From an uncultured Butyricicoccus sp. (GTDB taxonomy: Bacteria; Bacillota; Clostridia; Oscillospirales; Butyricicoccaceae), in NCBI GenBank assembly GCA_910584935.1, contig CAJUDU010000094.1, positions 1-7,598 of the forward strand: a stretch of 7,598 nucleotides of DNA, read 5' to 3'. The position numbers and the translations under genes were made by a program. This document shows positions 6,134 to 7,598 of the stretch, piece after piece; position 1 is the first letter of the stretch, and every line of letters starts with the position of its first letter. A model generated the notes under the pieces. It saw only the letters and a list, made by a program, of their open reading frames with translations. It made no database searches and was not told the DNA's origin.

Positions 6134-6532
6134 ATGAATCGTAAAATATTATTCCGCGGCAAACTTACAAGCGGCAGAGGATGGTCATACGGCAATTTGA
6201 ACATCAGACCCAATAATATTACCGTCATTACGCCGTTTAACGGTCATATTGGGGTATACGGTCAGGTTATCCCTGATACGGTTGGTCAATATACTGGACT
6301 AAACGATACGAACGGCAAAGAGATTTTTGAAGGCGATATCGTTCACAATAAAGATGTCTGGGGCAAGTATACCGGCGTTATTGTATTCAAAAATGGTCGG
6401 TTCATGGTTGATTGGCACCTGCTTCCGGGATGGACAAGAGAAAGCATTACTTGCCATACAATTGGTATTTCACCGTACGATGAAGTTATCGGAAACAGTT
6501 ATGACAATCCGGAACTGTTGGAGAAACCTTGA
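6134..6532 (+). CDS. YopX family phage protein
   Basis: The 132-residue product opens MNRKILFRGK and contains TVGQYTGLNDTNGKEIFEGD at its centre and EVIGNSYDNPELL at the end, the three hallmark pieces of the YopX family (Bacillus phage SPbeta YopX and many phage relatives). The biochemical role is unknown. AGGAGG at 6122-6127 lies six bases before ATG 6134, overlapping the stop of the DUF1653 gene, so an upstream in-frame ATG at 6035 is rejected. It converges with the leftward zinc-ribbon gene, with 24 bases between the two stops. Confidence 0.87.
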   Translation: MNRKILFRGKLTSGRGWSYGNLNIRPNNITVITPFNGHIGVYGQVIPDTVGQYTGLNDTNGKEIFEGDIVHNKDVWGKYTGVIVFKNGRFMVDWHLLPGWTRESITCHTIGISPYDEVIGNSYDNPELLEKP

Positions 6533-6558
6533 ACATAGCCGAAACAGGCATAGGGTTT
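6526..6558. other. Weak nested hairpin between convergent genes
   Basis: GCC (6538-6540) and GGC (6547-6549) pair over a six-base loop, and AAACC (about 6524-6528) can pair with GGTTT (about 6554-6558) outside it. No T-run follows on either strand, so termination here is not supported; transcripts from both sides may run into each other. Confidence 0.2.
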
Positions 6559-7141
6559 AGGTCAAGGCAAGATGCGCGTTTTCATACTGTGACCAATCAA
6601 GATGCTGCCCACAATTGTGACAATAAGCCTGTGCCTGGTTGAGTTCTCCCCCACATTCGGGGCAAATGGGCACGTCTGAGATAACAGGCATAGCCTGCGC
6701 ACGGCGAATCGCTTTCGCAACATCAATGTCAGCAACACAAGCGTTTGCATCGGGCGGAAACAATATATCCGGATATTTCTTCACTGCCACAGCAAAAGGA
6801 AGTTCAAAGTGCGCATAAACAGCAAGATAAATGACCAGCACCCGCGGTGGCGGCATCTGCATGGATGGGTCGCCAATATAAGTGGGCAGCAGATTGTTCG
6901 GGACAAGTGTATCCCAGCAAAGGACGGTTAAGCGTTCAACTGCTTTTGCGACAGCAGCAGTTTGTTTTTCAAGACGCTCTGCAACCCGGGAATAGATATG
7001 TGCGATTGCCTTTATATCCTCCATGGGAACGCGCTGGACAAACAGGAGCTGTTCCGCTGTTTCTACAGCATAGACAAGCGGACGGATATCGGGGCGTATT
7101 GGTCCGAGAATCGAATATAACAATAATTCTGGTTTTTGCAT
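6557..7141 (-). CDS. Unrecognised protein with C-terminal zinc ribbon
   Basis: The 194-residue product starts MQKPELLLYSILGPIRPD. Its first 155 residues are mostly helical-looking and match nothing I recognise; there is no clear membrane segment or signal peptide. The end carries a zinc ribbon, CPECG at 160-164 and CHNCG at 174-178 (C-x2-C-x10-C-x2-C). It is the only leftward gene in the window. The start at 7141 has AAAGGTGG seven bases upstream on its strand; the frame is open further, to a TTG at 7183, but without a site. A strong hairpin covers the ribosome binding site. The opposed direction and own control region suggest a separately expressed accessory gene or a regulator; the function is open. 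Confidence 0.78.
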   Translation of the reverse strand: MQKPELLLYSILGPIRPDIRPLVYAVETAEQLLFVQRVPMEDIKAIAHIYSRVAERLEKQTAAVAKAVERLTVLCWDTLVPNNLLPTYIGDPSMQMPPPRVLVIYLAVYAHFELPFAVAVKKYPDILFPPDANACVADIDVAKAIRRAQAMPVISDVPICPECGGELNQAQAYCHNCGQHLDWSQYENAHLALT

Positions 7142-7171
7142 AAAAAGACCACCTTTTCTAAAGATGGTTTT
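7142..7171 (-). promoter_or_regulatory. Hairpin covering the ribosome binding site of the zinc-ribbon gene
   Basis: On the minus strand ACCATCTTT (7168-7160) and AAAGGTGGT (7156-7148) form a nine-pair stem (one G-U) with an AGA loop. AAAGGTGG, the ribosome binding site, is the whole 3' arm. CTTTTT follows directly and the ATG comes next, so the element is both a sequestering hairpin and terminator-like. Confidence 0.6.
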
Positions 7172-7187
7172 ATGATAATACAAAAAT

Positions 7188-7225
7188 CGACATATTTGAG
7201 GTCATACGACACAAAACGACAAAAT
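7188..7225. repeat. CGACA direct repeats, candidate operator
   Basis: CGACA occurs at 7188-7192, 7207-7211 and 7217-7221, 19 and 10 bp apart; the last two lie in a near-perfect 10-bp tandem repeat (ACGACACAAA, ACGACAAAAT). They sit in the 143-base gap between the divergent zinc-ribbon and MazG-like genes, where control sites are expected. I see no convincing -35/-10 pair on either strand. Confidence 0.3.
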
Positions 7226-7284
7226 ATATCCGCACTTTCCTGGCTGCAGATACTTCATGATAAATAAGGCAAAGGACTGATGAT

Positions 7285-7545
7285 ATGAATCAAAATATCA
7301 AACATATTGCCAGGCATTACGGCTTCCAGCACCAAGCGATAAAAACGGTAGAGGAATGCGGCGAATTTATTGTGGCACTCAGCAAGCTGGCAAATGATGA
7401 AGGAAGCCGGGCAGATGTCGTAAAGGAAATGGCGGATGTCTTGGTGATGCTGGAGCAGATGCAGTATTTCCTGAATATTGATTTGGCGCTGCTGCATACA
7501 ACCATGGAAGCCAAAGTTCACCGCCAGATTGAGAGGATGAATTAG
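7285..7545 (+). CDS. MazG-like nucleotide pyrophosphohydrolase
   Basis: The 86-residue product is a single all-alpha MazG-like domain. It has the metal-binding ExxE at 24-27 (ECGE) and ExxD at 48-51 (EMAD) in the contexts EECGEFIVALSKL and KEMADVLVMLEQM, which match the MazG/dUTPase-like family. Such enzymes cleave nucleoside triphosphates to monophosphate and pyrophosphate; phage copies may clean the nucleotide pool or alter alarmone levels. Substrate cannot be read from the sequence. AAAGGA at 7271-7276 lies eight bases before the ATG. It is probably cotranscribed with the regulator that starts two bases after its stop. Confidence 0.85.
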   Translation: MNQNIKHIARHYGFQHQAIKTVEECGEFIVALSKLANDEGSRADVVKEMADVLVMLEQMQYFLNIDLALLHTTMEAKVHRQIERMN

Positions 7546-7547
7546 CA

Positions 7548-7598
7548 TTGACCAAAAAAGAACTATCGCAATTATATTGGCTGAATCGTGAAATCGAA
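7548..7598 (+). CDS. Start of a DUF1492/RinA-like phage regulator (partial)
   Basis: A TTG at 7548 opens a frame that runs to the window edge: (M)TKKELSQLYWLNREIE. This opening is typical of DUF1492/RinA/ArpU-like phage proteins, which activate late or packaging gene transcription in Gram-positive phages. GAGAGGA at 7531-7537, inside the end of the MazG-like gene, lies ten bases upstream. Only 17 codons are visible, so the family is tentative. Its place, after the early genes, fits the usual position at the border of the late region. Confidence 0.55.
   Translation, partial: MTKKELSQLYWLNREIE

Noticed and set aside
6847..7143. Rightward frame opposite the zinc-ribbon gene
   Set aside because: The leftward frame has a zinc ribbon and a well-placed ribosome binding site; this one has neither.
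7196..7230. TTGAGG and TATATC as a rightward promoter for the MazG-like gene
   Set aside because: The spacing is 23 bases, too long for a standard sigma-70-type promoter.
1..7598. CRISPR array, tRNA, rRNA, insertion sequence or attachment site
   Set aside because: I see no regularly spaced long repeats, cloverleaf, transposase, or integrase with attachment site in the window.

Overview
This window looks like the early (replication and recombination) region of a temperate siphophage or prophage of a low-to-mid GC Gram-positive host, most likely a Bacillota/Clostridia gut-type bacterium. The grounds are very strong AGGAGG-type ribosome binding sites, tight gene packing with three ATGA stop/start overlaps, and a run of families typical of Bacillota phages: Rad50/SbcC-like ATPase, acidic-tailed putative ssDNA-binding protein, MBL-fold hydrolase, 'replication terminator'-type protein, Lin1244/DnaD-type replication protein, DUF1653, YopX, MazG-like and a DUF1492/RinA-like start. 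The host assignment is inference; no host gene is present.

Layout. 1-108 is the 3' end of an unidentified gene. 190-4585 is a compact rightward block: SMC-type ATPase with a zinc hook (190-2142), putative ssDNA-binding protein (2139-2759), YycJ-like metallo-beta-lactamase-fold protein (2756-3451), 'replication terminator'-type protein (3470-3838) and a conserved phage protein of unknown function (3854-4585). A structured 76-base leader then precedes the DnaD-like replication protein (4662-5585). Four or five small rightward genes follow: a possible 29-codon ORF (5587-5676), a Cys-rich protein (5673-5900), DUF1653 (5887-6123) and YopX (6134-6532). One gene runs leftward (6557-7141) and encodes an unrecognised protein with a C-terminal zinc ribbon; a hairpin covers its ribosome binding site. 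Rightward genes resume with a MazG-like pyrophosphohydrolase (7285-7545) and the first 17 codons of a DUF1492/RinA-like regulator (7548 onward).

How it may work together. The ATPase, the putative ssDNA-binding protein and the MBL protein are joined by two successive ATGA overlaps, so they are probably made in a fixed ratio. No Mre11/SbcD-type phosphoesterase is seen, so I propose that the MBL protein is the nuclease partner of the Rad50-like ATPase. The replication gene carries, in the linker between its two domains, three copies of a 9-bp motif spaced at exactly 21 bp, an inverted repeat, a 66-base purine-rich tract and an A7T8 run. This resembles the lambda arrangement in which the origin lies inside the initiator gene, and I regard it as the most interesting signal in the window.
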